NCBI GenBank assembly: GCA_030157565.1
Contig: JAOAUO010000112.1
Coordinates: 6,769 to 41,762, forward strand
Direction of reading: 5' to 3'
Source of the DNA: Legionellaceae bacterium
GTDB taxonomy: Bacteria; Pseudomonadota; Gammaproteobacteria; Legionellales; Legionellaceae
Length of the DNA: 34,994 nucleotides
Of the stretch, positions 1 to 10,225 are shown piece after piece. Below the pieces are notes generated by a model. That model worked only from the letters and a program-made list of their open reading frames with translations. It made no database searches and was not told the origin of the DNA. Position numbers and translations under genes: made by a program. The stretch's first letter is position 1, and each line of letters starts with the position of its first letter.

Positions 1-425
1 TGCATTAACTGCTCAATGTAACGCCTGCATGTTAGCGGCTTACTCAAGTAAGCCACAACCTGACGCGTGCCGCCTGTTCCAGTAATCACCAAAGAACCGT
101 ATTGCAATATACTGCCCAATACAGACTGACGAATATCAATGCTTTCGATTTTAGACATGGGAATATCAATGGTTTGACGAACCCAGATGCCGGTGCACAG
201 AATCACTTGTTTATTTTTAATGATGAGGTATGAAAAAAGATACGTTAATGCAATGGAACACATCCACAACAAAGCAAACAAAGCCAATGCTGAAAACACA
301 TACGAAGGGATCTGTGGAGGACGAAATACCAACGCCACATAAGCCGTCACGCACAGCATGATCACCGGCCATAAAAAAATAATCCAATGCAGACGCGCTT
401 GGTAGACGATGTTGTTTTCAGTCAT
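1..425 (-). CDS. PH-like (bPH2/DUF304-type) membrane protein, truncated by window start
   Basis: Reading the minus strand from CAT at 423-425 gives MTENNIVYQARLHWIIFLWPVIMLCVTAYVALVF...ITNKQVILCTGIWVRQTIDIPMSKIESIDIRQSVLGSILQYGSLVITGTGGTRQ-like sequence: TM segments followed by the bPH2 signature (I-x-SIDI-QSVLG-I-YG-L-ITGTGG). Confidence 0.75.
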   Translation of the reverse strand, partial: MTENNIVYQARLHWIIFLWPVIMLCVTAYVALVFRPPQIPSYVFSALALFALLWMCSIALTYLFSYLIIKNKQVILCTGIWVRQTIDIPMSKIESIDIRQSVLGSILQYGSLVITGTGGTRQVVAYLSKPLTCRRYIEQLM

Positions 426-503
426 CAGTAATCCTTCAGTCAAGTAATCGTGATATGATAAGGCAGTTGCCCTGAAAAAGCCAAAAAACCTGAGAAACAT
501 TCC

Positions 504-800
504 ATGCGACACATCACACGTTGTTTGAACACGCAGTTAATCGATATTTGCCAACGGGCCATCAAGCTGGAAGAGTTGGATGAAAAAATAAATGCGTATC
601 TTCCTGAGGCGTTGCGCGATCAATGCCACGTCGGAAGCTTCAATAAAAGCTGCCTGGTACTGGTCACCTCGGATCCCGTATGGGCATCACAGCTGCGTTA
701 TGCCCTGCCGGAACTTCGAGATAAACTGCGAACGGAGGCTGGCATTCACCAATTGGCCTCCATCAAAGTCACCGTGAGCACACTCCAATCTACACGTTGA
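504..800 (+). CDS. dciA: DciA-family (DUF721) protein
   Basis: 98-aa [71 protein letters not shown] is typical of the short gammaproteobacterial DUF721/DciA form. Confidence 0.65.
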   Translation: MRHITRCLNTQLIDICQRAIKLEELDEKINAYLPEALRDQCHVGSFNKSCLVLVTSDPVWASQLRYALPELRDKLRTEAGIHQLASIKVTVSTLQSTR

Positions 801-1884
801 AGCGAAAATGCATCACATCCCCATCGCACACGATATAATCTTTACCCTCTAGACGCCATTTCCCGGCTTCTTTCGCGCCCTGCTCACCACCATGATTCAC
901 AAATGCGTCATAAGAAATCACTTCGGCACGAATAAACCCTTTTTCAAAATCCGTGTGAATCACTGCAGCAGCTTGTGGGGCTGTGGCACCGCGTTTCACG
1001 GTCCACGCACGCACTTCTTTCACGCCTGCCGTAAAATACGTTTGCAAACCGAGTAAATCATAGCCTGCACGAATCACACGGTTTAATCCGGGCTCTGTTA
1101 GACCTAGATCGCTCATGAATTCTTGTCGATCAGCATCATCCAATTCCACCAATTCAGATTCTGTGGATGCGCATAAAGCAACAACACGTGCATTTTCTTG
1201 TTCAGCCAAAGCCAAAACTTTGTCCAGTAAGGGATTGTTTTCGTAGCCATTATCAGCAACGTTGGCCACATAAAGAACCGGCTTGGTTGTCAAAAGACAC
1301 AAACGATCGATCACCAAGCTTTCTTCCGGCGATAAAGCCAAAGTACGGACGGGGTGACCAATGTCTAAATGGGCTTTAATTTTTTCCAGCGCTTGTCGTT
1401 CAAAGAGGGCTTCTTTGTTGCCACCTTTGCTGAGTTTTCCTGCTTTATGCAATGCGCGCTCGACGGTATCCATATCGGCTAATGCCAATTCGGTGTTGAT
1501 GATTTCAATGTCACTCAAGGGATCAACACGCCCTTCCACGTGAATGATATCGGCGTGTTGAAAGCATCGCACGACATGTGCAATGGCATCTGTTTCACGA
1601 ATATTGGCTAAAAATTGGTTCCCCAATCCCTCTCCACTGGCAGCCCCTTTCACAAGACCTGCAATGTCAACAAATTGCATCACAGCAGGCACAACACGTT
1701 CAGGCGACACAATCACACTTAACGCATCTAATCTTGGATCGGGCACGGTGACCACGCCTACGTTGGGTTCTATCGTACAAAACGGATAATTAGCCGCTGC
1801 AATTCCGGCTTTCGTCAACGCATTGAATAACGTCGATTTACCTACGTTGGGCAAGCCAACGATTCCACATTTAAATCCCATCAC
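790..1884 (-). CDS. ychF: redox-regulated ATPase/GTPase YchF
   Basis: [52 protein letters not shown]...; full-length C-terminal TGS region. Confidence 0.97.
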   Translation of the reverse strand: MMGFKCGIVGLPNVGKSTLFNALTKAGIAAANYPFCTIEPNVGVVTVPDPRLDALSVIVSPERVVPAVMQFVDIAGLVKGAASGEGLGNQFLANIRETDAIAHVVRCFQHADIIHVEGRVDPLSDIEIINTELALADMDTVERALHKAGKLSKGGNKEALFERQALEKIKAHLDIGHPVRTLALSPEESLVIDRLCLLTTKPVLYVANVADNGYENNPLLDKVLALAEQENARVVALCASTESELVELDDADRQEFMSDLGLTEPGLNRVIRAGYDLLGLQTYFTAGVKEVRAWTVKRGATAPQAAAVIHTDFEKGFIRAEVISYDAFVNHGGEQGAKEAGKWRLEGKDYIVCDGDVMHFRFNV

Positions 1885-2458
1885 GTACCTCGTAGTTTAA
1901 ACCATTCATCGCAGCCGCTATATCACCTGCCATTAGAGCCGGGACCACTGAAATCCCGCGATCAATCGCATCCAACATCAGCGTTCGTTCATGTTGAGGG
2001 GGCTTTCCCAACACATAATTCAATACCAAGTCTTTGTGTCCGGGATGGCCTATGCCTATCCGTAAACGGTGGAAGTCAGAACAACCGAGTTGACTGATAA
2101 TGTCACGCAAACCATTATGGCCACCATGCCCTCCACCCGTTTTTAATTTAATGCGTCCCGCTGGTAAATCCAATTCATCATGTACAACCAGCAATTCACT
2201 GGGCTCAATGCGGTAAAATTGGCACACCGCGCGCACAGGCTGCCCGCTGAGATTCATAAACGTCAAAGGAAGACAGATCTTGCACGTCGAAGACTGTATC
2301 CGTAATTCGGCCAGCTCTGCCTGCATTTTTTTGTCAGATTTCAATACTGCGTGAGCATGCTTCGCCAATGCATCAACAAACCACCCACCCGCGTTGTGAC
2401 GCGTGTGCTCGTAAGTAGATCCGGGATTACGTAAGCCGACAATGAGTTTAATGGACAT
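1871..2458 (-). CDS. pth: peptidyl-tRNA hydrolase
   Basis: [68 protein letters not shown]. Confidence 0.97.
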   Translation of the reverse strand: MSIKLIVGLRNPGSTYEHTRHNAGGWFVDALAKHAHAVLKSDKKMQAELAELRIQSSTCKICLPLTFMNLSGQPVRAVCQFYRIEPSELLVVHDELDLPAGRIKLKTGGGHGGHNGLRDIISQLGCSDFHRLRIGIGHPGHKDLVLNYVLGKPPQHERTLMLDAIDRGISVVPALMAGDIAAAMNGLNYEVRDGI

Positions 2459-2476
2459 GAGGAATTGACTCTAGAT

Positions 2477-2503
2477 ATTCCTTCTCCCTGAGGGAGAAGG
2501 AAT
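2477..2503. repeat. perfect 12-bp-stem palindrome in the rplY-pth intergenic gap
   Basis: ATTCCTTCTCCC-TGA-GGGAGAAGGAAT; arms are exact reverse complements. Confidence 0.8.
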
Positions 2504-2519
2504 GAACACACACAGATGA

Positions 2520-3176
2520 TTACTCAGCGCTGCCTTCTTCAGACGCGTCGTTCAGAATCTCTTCCGCCGCTTCTTCTGTGGCTTCTTCGCTTAAAGCAAT
2601 TTTACTGGCATGAATGCTGACCACAGGATGATCATGATCGCCTGTTGTTGGATCAAGGGCTAAATGAACATTCTTCGGTAAATTCAAGTCTGATAAATGC
2701 AATACATCATTCATCTTCATTTGGGCCAGATCAACCGCAATGAATTCAGGCAAAAATTTAGCTTGGCAACGCACTTCAACTTGTGCCATGGTGTGGCTCA
2801 CGACACCGCCATCTTTCACGCCAGGGGCGTCTTGTTCATTGATGAAATGCAATGGAACCATTTTCACCAAAATATCTTTTAAAGAAACGCGTTGCAAGTC
2901 CATGTGCATGATGATTGGTTTATAAGGATGGCGTTGCAAGTCTTTTAAAATCACATGTTCAACGATTCCATCGACCGTGATATCAAACACACTCGAATAA
3001 ATACTTTCTGTTTCCAATGCTTTGATGACTTTATTATGCAAAAAAAGAATGGATTCAGGTTCTTTTGTTCCGCCATAGATAACAGCAGGGACTTTGTTTT
3101 CAAGACGACGTAGGCGGCGGCTCGCACCTTTCCCCAGGTCAGCTCGTGTTTCAGCTTCTAGCAATATTGTGGACAT
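2520..3176 (-). CDS. rplY: 50S ribosomal protein L25/general stress protein Ctc
   Basis: LLEAETRADLGKGASRRLRRLENKVPAVIYGGTKEPESI...; TL5/CTC-type long L25. Confidence 0.95.
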   Translation of the reverse strand: MSTILLEAETRADLGKGASRRLRRLENKVPAVIYGGTKEPESILFLHNKVIKALETESIYSSVFDITVDGIVEHVILKDLQRHPYKPIIMHMDLQRVSLKDILVKMVPLHFINEQDAPGVKDGGVVSHTMAQVEVRCQAKFLPEFIAVDLAQMKMNDVLHLSDLNLPKNVHLALDPTTGDHDHPVVSIHASKIALSEEATEEAAEEILNDASEEGSAE

Positions 3177-3414
3177 GAATTGTCTCCAAAAAAAATGAAC
3201 GCATTAACCCTGCGACCGGGTTAAACATATAAAAAACAAATTGCGCAAACCACGCACAAAAAGACCCGATTAAGGTGTCGCAGTATACAATATTTTAAAA
3301 TCAACTTGAAGTCCGAACGTAATTTATTATAGAATATGTCACTTTGTTAAACCTATTGGAACGCGTTTTGTTTCATTAAGACTAAGTCAATTGGACGAGA
3401 GTGGAGAATCATTT

Positions 3415-3726
3415 ATGTATGCAGTAATTAAAACAGGCGGCAAACAATACCGCGTTCAAGTAGGCGAGGTTATTAAATTCGAAGAATTAACCGCTGAAGT
3501 AGGCAGTGAATTTCAATTCGGTGAAGTCCTCATGTTGGCCGATGGCGAAAACATCACCTGCGGCACACCCTTTATTGCCAACGCCATTGTTCATGCTGAA
3601 ATTCTTGAGCACGGTCGCCACAAGAAAATTAAAATCATCAAATTCCGTCGTCGCAAGCACCACATGAAACAAATGGGTCATCGACAAAATTATACACAGG
3701 TAAAAATTACCGCGATCAGCAAGTAA
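3415..3726 (+). CDS. rplU: 50S ribosomal protein L21
   Basis: [25 protein letters not shown]...; start placed at 3415 rather than the upstream ATG at 3391. Confidence 0.97.
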   Translation: MYAVIKTGGKQYRVQVGEVIKFEELTAEVGSEFQFGEVLMLADGENITCGTPFIANAIVHAEILEHGRHKKIKIIKFRRRKHHMKQMGHRQNYTQVKITAISK

Positions 3727-3738
3727 GAGGGGATAGTA

Positions 3739-4017
3739 ATGGCTCATAAGAAAGCAGGTGGTAGTACGCGCAACGGCCGCGATTCGAACCCTAAATTTTT
3801 AGGCGTGAAACGTTTTGGTGGCCAGTTCGTCAATGCGGGTGAAATTTTAGTGCGTCAACGTGGCACGCCATTTCACGCAGGCGAAGGCGTAGGCTTAGGC
3901 CGCGATCACACGTTGTTTGCAAAAGTCACAGGGTTCGTAAAATTCATTATTAAAGGCCCTAAAAGTCGCCAATATGTGATGATTGATCCTGTGGTGTTGG
4001 ACGCTCAAGAAGCCTAA
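3739..4017 (+). CDS. rpmA: 50S ribosomal protein L27
   Basis: [48 protein letters not shown]. Confidence 0.98.
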   Translation: MAHKKAGGSTRNGRDSNPKFLGVKRFGGQFVNAGEILVRQRGTPFHAGEGVGLGRDHTLFAKVTGFVKFIIKGPKSRQYVMIDPVVLDAQEA

Positions 4018-4044
4018 GTCATTTTTGATTTGTCTTCCTAATTT

Positions 4045-4090
4045 TTTGGACGAAACAACATGCAAAAATACGCCTGCCATTTCGTTCAAA
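4045..4090. repeat. family A hairpin (L class), degenerate copy; possible partner end near 4147-4159
   Basis: TTTGGACGAAACAACATGC-AAAAATAC-GCCTGCCATTTCGTTCAAA; then GTTCAAACTCCAA at 4147-4159, resembling the family A outer terminus. Confidence 0.75.
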
Positions 4091-4167
4091 AGTTTCGATT
4101 TATCAATGACTTGAGCACACTATGTCATTTTTTTTGAATGTAGCGTGTTCAAACTCCAACTCATATG

Positions 4168-4191
4168 ACCCCGTTTTCGGGGTTTTTTTTT
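4168..4191 (+). terminator. intrinsic terminator downstream of rpmA
   Basis: ACCCCG-TTTT-CGGGGT followed by a T run. Confidence 0.85.
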
Positions 4192-4208
4192 AAAAGTTGA
4201 AATCAAAC

Positions 4209-5249
4209 ATGAAATTCGTTGATGAAGTCATCATTAAAGTAGAAGCAGGCAGCGGTGGGCATGGCTGCCTTAGTTTTCGGCGTGAAAAATTCATCCCCTT
4301 TGGGGGGCCTGACGGTGGAGATGGCGGCAATGGTGGTTGTGTATACCTTGAAGCCAATAAAGATCTCAATACATTGGTTGATTTTCGCTATCAACGCAAC
4401 TACAAAGCTCAAAATGGCGAATGTGGGCGCGGTGCAAACTGCACCGGAAAAGCAGGCGATGATTTAATCATCCAAGTCCCCATGGGTACGTTGGTTTACG
4501 ACGCAGATACAGGTGAGCTTTTGGGCGATATCCGTGAAGCAAGCGTTCGCTTATTGGTCGCGCAGGCCGGCTACCACGGCATTGGAAATGCCCGCTATAA
4601 AAGCAGTGTTAACCGCGCGCCCAGGCAAACCAGTAACGGCAAGCCTGGAGAAATGCGTTCATTGCGACTGGAATTGCGTGTATTGGCGGATGTGGGCTTG
4701 TTGGGCCTCCCCAACGCAGGCAAATCAACGCTCATTCGTGCGGTATCTTCTGCTAAACCGAAAGTAGCAGACTACCCGTTTACGACCTTGCATCCGGGAT
4801 TGGGTGTGGTGAGCGTGGGCCCTTACAAAAGTTTTGTCATGGCGGACATCCCAGGACTCATTGAAGGGGCATCCGACGGCGCGGGTCTTGGGCATCGGTT
4901 CTTAAGGCATCTATCGCGTACATGCGTTTTGTTGCATGTCATTGATGTCGCCCCCTTGGATGAAAGCGACCCGGTTGAATCCGCGCGCGTCATCATCAAC
5001 GAGTTAGCCGCATACAACCCTGACCTACTTAATAAGCCGCGCTGGCTGGTGTTGAACAAAATAGACATGCTGCCGGATGAAGCCGTCCGTGAGGAAACGC
5101 TTGCTCGCATCGTGAAAGAATTGGAATGGACCGGTCGTGTATTTTCTATTTCAGCCATCCGAAGCGAAGGCACGCAACAACTCATTTATGCACTCATGCA
5201 ATTGATTGATGAAATGAAACAGACAGAAGAATCCGAAGAACACGAGTGA
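4209..5249 (+). CDS. obgE: Obg-family GTPase ObgE/CgtA
   Basis: [43 protein letters not shown]... GLPNAGKST ... [37 protein letters not shown]. Confidence 0.97.
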   Translation: MKFVDEVIIKVEAGSGGHGCLSFRREKFIPFGGPDGGDGGNGGCVYLEANKDLNTLVDFRYQRNYKAQNGECGRGANCTGKAGDDLIIQVPMGTLVYDADTGELLGDIREASVRLLVAQAGYHGIGNARYKSSVNRAPRQTSNGKPGEMRSLRLELRVLADVGLLGLPNAGKSTLIRAVSSAKPKVADYPFTTLHPGLGVVSVGPYKSFVMADIPGLIEGASDGAGLGHRFLRHLSRTCVLLHVIDVAPLDESDPVESARVIINELAAYNPDLLNKPRWLVLNKIDMLPDEAVREETLARIVKELEWTGRVFSISAIRSEGTQQLIYALMQLIDEMKQTEESEEHE

Positions 5250-5269
5250 AATGAGCCATTATCTATAAC

Positions 5270-5296
5270 AAAAACCCGCTCAAGAGCGGGTCTTTT
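5270..5296. terminator. bidirectional intrinsic terminator between convergent obgE and lipoprotein gene
   Basis: AAAAACCCGCTCAAGAGCGGGTCTTTT; A-rich on the left and T-rich on the right. Confidence 0.75.
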
Positions 5297-5313
5297 GGCG
5301 CCAAGGCCACCCA

Positions 5314-5526
5314 TTATTCCTGGGTTTGAGCATCAGCAGGTGCCGCATCTTCTGAAGTAGTGGTTTCAGTTGATGTGGTTTCAGTTGATGCAGCTTCAGG
5401 TGCTGCAGCCGCAGGCTGTTCTACACCCACTTCAGTAGCGGCGGGTTGTTTTGGCGCATTGTCACCACAAGCTACAAGCAACAAGCCCATCATTCCAGCA
5501 ACCACAAGCATAGCTAAACGTTTCAT
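5314..5526 (-). CDS. small putative lipoprotein, Ala/Thr/Glu-rich tail
   Basis: MKRLAMLVVAGMMGLLLVACGDNAPKQPAAT...; lipobox LLVAC. ORF also open from 5541. Confidence 0.65.
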   Translation of the reverse strand: MKRLAMLVVAGMMGLLLVACGDNAPKQPAATEVGVEQPAAAAPEAASTETTSTETTTSEDAAPADAQTQE

Positions 5527-5726
5527 ACCCTTCTCCCTCATTGTTTTTTTTAAAAATTCTGTGTGAATTTATCAAAAATTTACAGGAAGTGAAGGCACTA
5601 TGCAACTAAAAATCACGAAAATAAGAGAAACAATCCAAACCCATCACCAGATGATCTGAAATATTGCGCATCATTATAAAATCAAAATCAATTTAATTAA
5701 AAAGAGGGCTTTTAAATGCCATTCTA

Positions 5727-5772
5727 TTGGGACAAAATGACATGCGTTTTGTTGCATGTCATTTTGTCCAAA
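5727..5772. repeat. family A hairpin (L class), 16-bp perfect core stem
   Basis: GGACAAAATGACATGC-GTTTTGTT-GCATGTCATTTTGTCC at 5730-5769. Confidence 0.9.
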
Positions 5773-5840
5773 ACCCCAATATATTGGCTCTCCACCCTAT
5801 CCTTTGTTAGAATCCCTCCTTATTCACCACCCGGCATGCC

Positions 5841-8228
5841 ATGACAACCTCCCACACCCCCATGATGCAACAATACCTGCGCATCAAAGCCGAACACCCT
5901 GACCTGTTGTTGCTGTATCGCATGGGTGATTTTTATGAATTGTTTTTTGACGATGCCAAACGGGCGGCACAATTGTTGGATTTAACCTTAACCCATCGTG
6001 GCCAATCTGCGGGCTCCCCCATTCCAATGGCTGGCGTGCCTTATCATGCGGTGGAAAATTATTTGGCGCGTTTACTAAAGAAAGGCGTCTCCGTGGCCTT
6101 GTGTGAACAAATCGGTGATCCCGCGACCAGCAAAGGGCCCGTTGACCGAGCGGTCACACGCATTATCACGCCAGGAACCCTCACCGATGACGCACTTCTC
6201 AATGCAACCCATGACAATCTATTATTGGCCCTTTATCAAAAACGCCAACAATTTGGTCTGGCCTGGGTGGATTTAAGTGGCGGGCGTTTTTATTTGTTAG
6301 ACGTTTCGGATGCCGCCCAATTGGCTGCCGAAATCACCCGCTTGCAGCCGGCTGAAATATTGTTACAAGCCTCTTGTTCAGAGCATGATCTGTCTCATAC
6401 CGCCGCGATGACGATTCGTCCGGACTGGGACTTTGATGCAAGCCGCGCACGCACGTTATTGTGTGCGCAATTCAATGTGACCGATTTAACAGCGTTTGGC
6501 GAACAAGACTACCCACTAGCCTTCCCGGCAGCGGGCGCTTTGCTGGCCTTTTTACAAACCACTCAACGGCAAGCATTGCCCCATTTAACCGCTATTACAC
6601 TGGAAAAATCCCAGGATTACTTGCAATTGGATGCAGCGACCCAACGCCATTTAGAATTGTTTCATAACAACCAAGGTGAGCGTACCCACAGTTTACTGGC
6701 CACGATCGACCACACCGCATCAGCGATGGGCAGTCGGTTGTTAAAGCGCTGGTTAAGCCGTCCACAACGCCACCACGCCTGTTTAATACCACGCCAAGCA
6801 GCCATTTCTGAATTATTGGCCCAACAGCACCATATTGATTTGCATCCTATTCTCAGGCAGGTCTGTGATGTCGAGCGGATTGTCTCTCGTATTGCACTCA
6901 AGTCCGCCCGTCCACGTGATTTACTGCAATTGCGCCAAACGCTCGGCTTGCTTCCTGCATTGCAAATACGGTTAGCATCCCCTACTGCTTCTTTATTGAA
7001 AACCTTAACGAACCAGCTCATCCCTTTGCCCATTTTACACGCGTTATTAAATGCCGCATTGGTTGACAATCCACCCATATTGATTCGCGATGGCGGCGTA
7101 CTCGCCTTTGGTTTTGATGAAGAGCTCGATCAACTCCGTGCCTTAAGTGAAGATGCCACGGATGCGTTGCTCAAGATGGAACAACTCGAAAAACAACGGA
7201 CCGGTTTGTCATCATTAAAATTTGGATACAATCGCGTGCAAGGCTACTTCATTGAATTGTCGCGTTCGCAATCAGAAAAAGCTCCGCTACATTTCCAACG
7301 CAAACAAACGTTAAAAAACGTAGAACGCTACATCACGCCTGAGTTAAAAGCATTTGAAGACACCGTGTTGTCGGCACAAAGCAAAGCCTTGGCGCGCGAA
7401 AAGTGGTTGTATGACAATCTATTGGATGAGCTCCAACAATCCATGGCCTCCCTCACGCAAATGGCTCAGGCCTTGGCGCAACTTGACGTATTAAACAACC
7501 TGTCTGAGCGCGCGCAAACCTTGCGTTGGCAGTGTCCAGAATTGGTTGAACAAGCGGGCATTACTATCACTCAAGGCAGGCACCCGGTGATTGAACCCCT
7601 GTTGCAAGAAACATTCATTGCCAACGATCTGGATTTAAATCCATCCCAATCCATGCTATTGATCACAGGCCCCAACATGGGCGGAAAATCCACCTATATG
7701 CGCCAAAATGCATTGATTGTATTGCTCGCCCACATTGGCAGCTTTGTGCCTGCTAGCCACGCTCGCATAGGCCCTATTGATAAAATGTTTACGCGCATCG
7801 GTGCCAGTGACGATCTGGCGTCGGGTCGGTCTACATTCATGGTTGAAATGACTGAAACGGCCTACATTTTACGTCATGCCACGCATGAAAGCCTGATCCT
7901 GATTGATGAAGTGGGTCGCGGCACCAGTACGCACGATGGCATGGCGTTGGCTTACGCTTGTTGTGCCTATTTGGCCGATACCGTCAAAGCATATACGTTG
8001 TTTTCCACGCACTATTTTGAACTAACCACCCTACCGCAAACCTTTCCTTGCATACGAAACGTCCATGTCACGGCCCAGCTCACCGACAACGGCATCGTAT
8101 TCCTCTATCATGTAGAGCCTGGGCATGCCAGCAGCAGTTATGGTATCGATGTGGCGGCGTTGGCAGGGATCCCTATTGAGGTATTGAATCTGGCAAAAGA
8201 ACGATTAAGTCATGCCCACGGCGATTGA
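5841..8228 (+). CDS. mutS: DNA mismatch repair ATPase MutS
   Basis: [32 protein letters not shown]...; Walker [27 protein letters not shown]; ends ...[12 protein letters not shown]. Confidence 0.97.
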   Translation: MTTSHTPMMQQYLRIKAEHPDLLLLYRMGDFYELFFDDAKRAAQLLDLTLTHRGQSAGSPIPMAGVPYHAVENYLARLLKKGVSVALCEQIGDPATSKGPVDRAVTRIITPGTLTDDALLNATHDNLLLALYQKRQQFGLAWVDLSGGRFYLLDVSDAAQLAAEITRLQPAEILLQASCSEHDLSHTAAMTIRPDWDFDASRARTLLCAQFNVTDLTAFGEQDYPLAFPAAGALLAFLQTTQRQALPHLTAITLEKSQDYLQLDAATQRHLELFHNNQGERTHSLLATIDHTASAMGSRLLKRWLSRPQRHHACLIPRQAAISELLAQQHHIDLHPILRQVCDVERIVSRIALKSARPRDLLQLRQTLGLLPALQIRLASPTASLLKTLTNQLIPLPILHALLNAALVDNPPILIRDGGVLAFGFDEELDQLRALSEDATDALLKMEQLEKQRTGLSSLKFGYNRVQGYFIELSRSQSEKAPLHFQRKQTLKNVERYITPELKAFEDTVLSAQSKALAREKWLYDNLLDELQQSMASLTQMAQALAQLDVLNNLSERAQTLRWQCPELVEQAGITITQGRHPVIEPLLQETFIANDLDLNPSQSMLLITGPNMGGKSTYMRQNALIVLLAHIGSFVPASHARIGPIDKMFTRIGASDDLASGRSTFMVEMTETAYILRHATHESLILIDEVGRGTSTHDGMALAYACCAYLADTVKAYTLFSTHYFELTTLPQTFPCIRNVHVTAQLTDNGIVFLYHVEPGHASSSYGIDVAALAGIPIEVLNLAKERLSHAHGD

Positions 8229-8322
8229 ACGTGTTTTCATCAAGAGCCTTAAGGGCAGAGAGACCTACGCCATAAAGCACGGAGCCATTTGAGGAATAGA
8301 GGAATAACGGAACGGAGCCACA

Positions 8323-9387
8323 TCAAAAGCGATTGGTCAGGAAATCACCGTCCATTGATTCGTTTCTATCCCGTTGACTCAGGCTCCAGAAGCCATGCTG
8401 CGGGCTGCTGCACGGTGTGGCTCGACAAGAGTGATCTTCCGTATCGGTATGCGGGGTATCTCGGTCTAAAGAGGGAAGGATATTTTTCTCTGAGAGAACC
8501 ATCTTAAAAGGAGAGCGGAGCCAAGACACCGCCACGTTGTAATGCGCTTGCAGTTCGGGGTAATGACCCTCCTCAGCCAACTGAATGCGTTGTTCAATCG
8601 TTTTCAGCGCTTCATCATTCACGGTTAAAAGAGCGTGTTCTAAATGTTCAGACATAACGGTGCTAAGCCAAGGATTCGTTTGATATGTCGTTGAACGCAA
8701 TAATGTCTCGTAGGCCATGCGTGCTTTCAGGGAGGCTTCCGTTAAGCAATCCCCAAACCAATGGGCCTGTATGGATTGAAATTCCATCAGATTTTTAGGC
8801 AAAAGAAGGTTCGTTTTAAGCGCATCTTTAGACAAAAGCACCGCATTCGCAAACATCAAGGGAACCATCAAGGAATGATAAGTGACGGGATCATGCTTTT
8901 TGTAAGACTTTGTATAATTACACATGGTTTTTACAAAAGCCGTGTCCTCCAATAGTATTTTAGCCAGATCTTGCGATCCATCCAAAATACTGATGGAATC
9001 TTCGTTTCCTGCCCCCAGCTTACTGCATGCAGCCATCACATTCATCAGTGTTAATACCGCAAACGCATGCGTATTCGAGTCAATGCTTAAACGATCATCT
9101 CTCTTTTCAATAGCAAGCGAGGTTATTTCTGCACGTAACCGTGTATGTGCAGCATCGCCTAAATAGGCTTTGGCATTGTCCATAACGGTTTCTATCCCTT
9201 CTATTGACGGCGTGGGCGTGAGATTGGCGTAAATTTCCGCAGGGATGCAGGCAGCAACCACGTCACATAATTCATTGATAATGCATGAATCAACACCCAA
9301 TGTTTCACACCCTGTTTTAAACAGGGTAGCAGCAAGCTCACAGTCTTGCTCACTCATCTTGGAAAGGTCAGACCAATTACTCATCAT
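8323..9387 (-). CDS. hypothetical protein, no recognised domain
   Basis: 354-aa ORF with sustained protein-like composition (MSNWSDLSKMSEQDCELAATLFKTGCETLGVD...); opposite-strand ORFs are much shorter. Confidence 0.7.
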   Translation of the reverse strand: MMSNWSDLSKMSEQDCELAATLFKTGCETLGVDSCIINELCDVVAACIPAEIYANLTPTPSIEGIETVMDNAKAYLGDAAHTRLRAEITSLAIEKRDDRLSIDSNTHAFAVLTLMNVMAACSKLGAGNEDSISILDGSQDLAKILLEDTAFVKTMCNYTKSYKKHDPVTYHSLMVPLMFANAVLLSKDALKTNLLLPKNLMEFQSIQAHWFGDCLTEASLKARMAYETLLRSTTYQTNPWLSTVMSEHLEHALLTVNDEALKTIEQRIQLAEEGHYPELQAHYNVAVSWLRSPFKMVLSEKNILPSLDRDTPHTDTEDHSCRATPCSSPQHGFWSLSQRDRNESMDGDFLTNRF

Positions 9388-9502
9388 TTATGCCTCATAA
9401 CATGGTATTATTAAACGAAAAAACGGTTGTCTCACTGAACGTTATCGCTATGCCGGTCCTAGATTTAATGCATTTATAGCATTTATTATATTTTGTTCAG
9501 AA

Positions 9503-9720
9503 TTGGAGTTTGGACGAAACGACATGCAAAAACACGCCTGTCATTTCGTCCAAATATAATCAGCGCCTGAATCTTTAGAGCGCTCCGTGTATTTAATCGG
9601 GGGTTTGCGTCATTTTGCTCTTCGCAAACCCTCGATTAAATACGCTAAGCGTTCTTTGTGCCTATGAATCCATTATCATGGACAGATTGTTGTTTCTGTT
9701 TCAGTTGCTCACTTTTCCAA
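9503..9720. mobile_element. family A composite element with well-preserved left hairpin and central inverted repeat; right end degenerate
   Basis: TTGGAG TTTGGACGAAACGACATGCAAAAACACGCCTGTCATTTCGTCCAAA (hairpin 9509-9554), ATATAATCAGCGCC..., central inverted repeat 9589-9609/9623-9643, then ATCCATTATCATGGACAG... and a degenerate right arm. Right boundary uncertain. Confidence 0.7.
9589..9643. repeat. central inverted repeat of family A composite
   Basis: GTATTTAATCGGGGGTTTGCG / CGCAAACCCTCGATTAAATAC: 21-bp arms with one mismatch, 13-nt spacer. Confidence 0.9.
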
Positions 9721-9812
9721 CATTGTAATCGAGCGTATGTGATTTCAACGATATCCAATATCAACGGTGTGAGTTGTGCTGGAGCATTGTTTTTTGTTTT
9801 ACGATATCCTTG

Positions 9813-9847
9813 ATATCAGCGCGAATGCTTCCGATTCGGGCTGATAT
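9813..9847. repeat. imperfect palindrome
   Basis: ATATCAGCGCGAA-TGCTTCCGA-TTCGGGCTGATAT; 12 of 13 pairs. Confidence 0.6.
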
Positions 9848-9858
9848 AGACACGCTAG

Positions 9859-10028
9859 TCATTGAGTCATGACAGCAATGTGTTCGTTATCAGGTAAGAT
9901 ACTTTCCTCGCTTCCCACCCCCATCGCCGTTGATGCAGCAATCATGTCGTTTAGATAATACAAGGCTGAAAGCAATTTGCATCCGAAATATCCTTGTGAC
10001 CAAATAATTAATTCATTGTAACATACTG
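9859..10028 (-). pseudogene. possible gene remnant (C-terminal fragment)
   Basis: Minus-strand frame without a standard start reads ...CYNELIIWSQGYFGCKLLSALYYLNDMIAASTAMGVGSEESILPDNEHIAVMTQ*; protein-like, ends at stop 9859-9861; a family B hairpin sits at its upstream edge. Confidence 0.25.
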
Positions 10029-10078
10029 GTAACGATTCACCACGATTCGCCCTGCCGGTAAATATGATGTAAGGTTAC
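10029..10078. mobile_element. family B solo hairpin with 7/8 flanking direct repeat
   Basis: GTAACGATTCACCACGATTCGCCCTGCCGGTAAATATGATGTAAGGTTAC; flanks ACATACTG (10021-10028) and ACAGACTG (10079-10086). Confidence 0.75.
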
Positions 10079-10225
10079 ACAGACTGAAGAACCTCGTCAT
10101 TCGAAAGATCAATCGTTTGATATCCCTTGCATCGGCAGCGGCGTTCATCTTAGGCTGGGAGCCATGCCGCATCTCGCCGCGAGACGGAACAGATTGCGGC
10201 GAGACAGATTTTAAAGAAATAGACG

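Noticed and set aside
5727-5772. Family A hairpins as ordinary intrinsic terminators only
   Set aside because: They lack GC-rich stems followed by consistent T tracts, share conserved cores, and at least one full copy has TIRs and a flanking duplication; a terminator role may be secondary.
8289-8507. 72-aa plus-strand ORF downstream of mutS
   Set aside because: Overlaps the 354-aa minus-strand ORF and has no coding signature.
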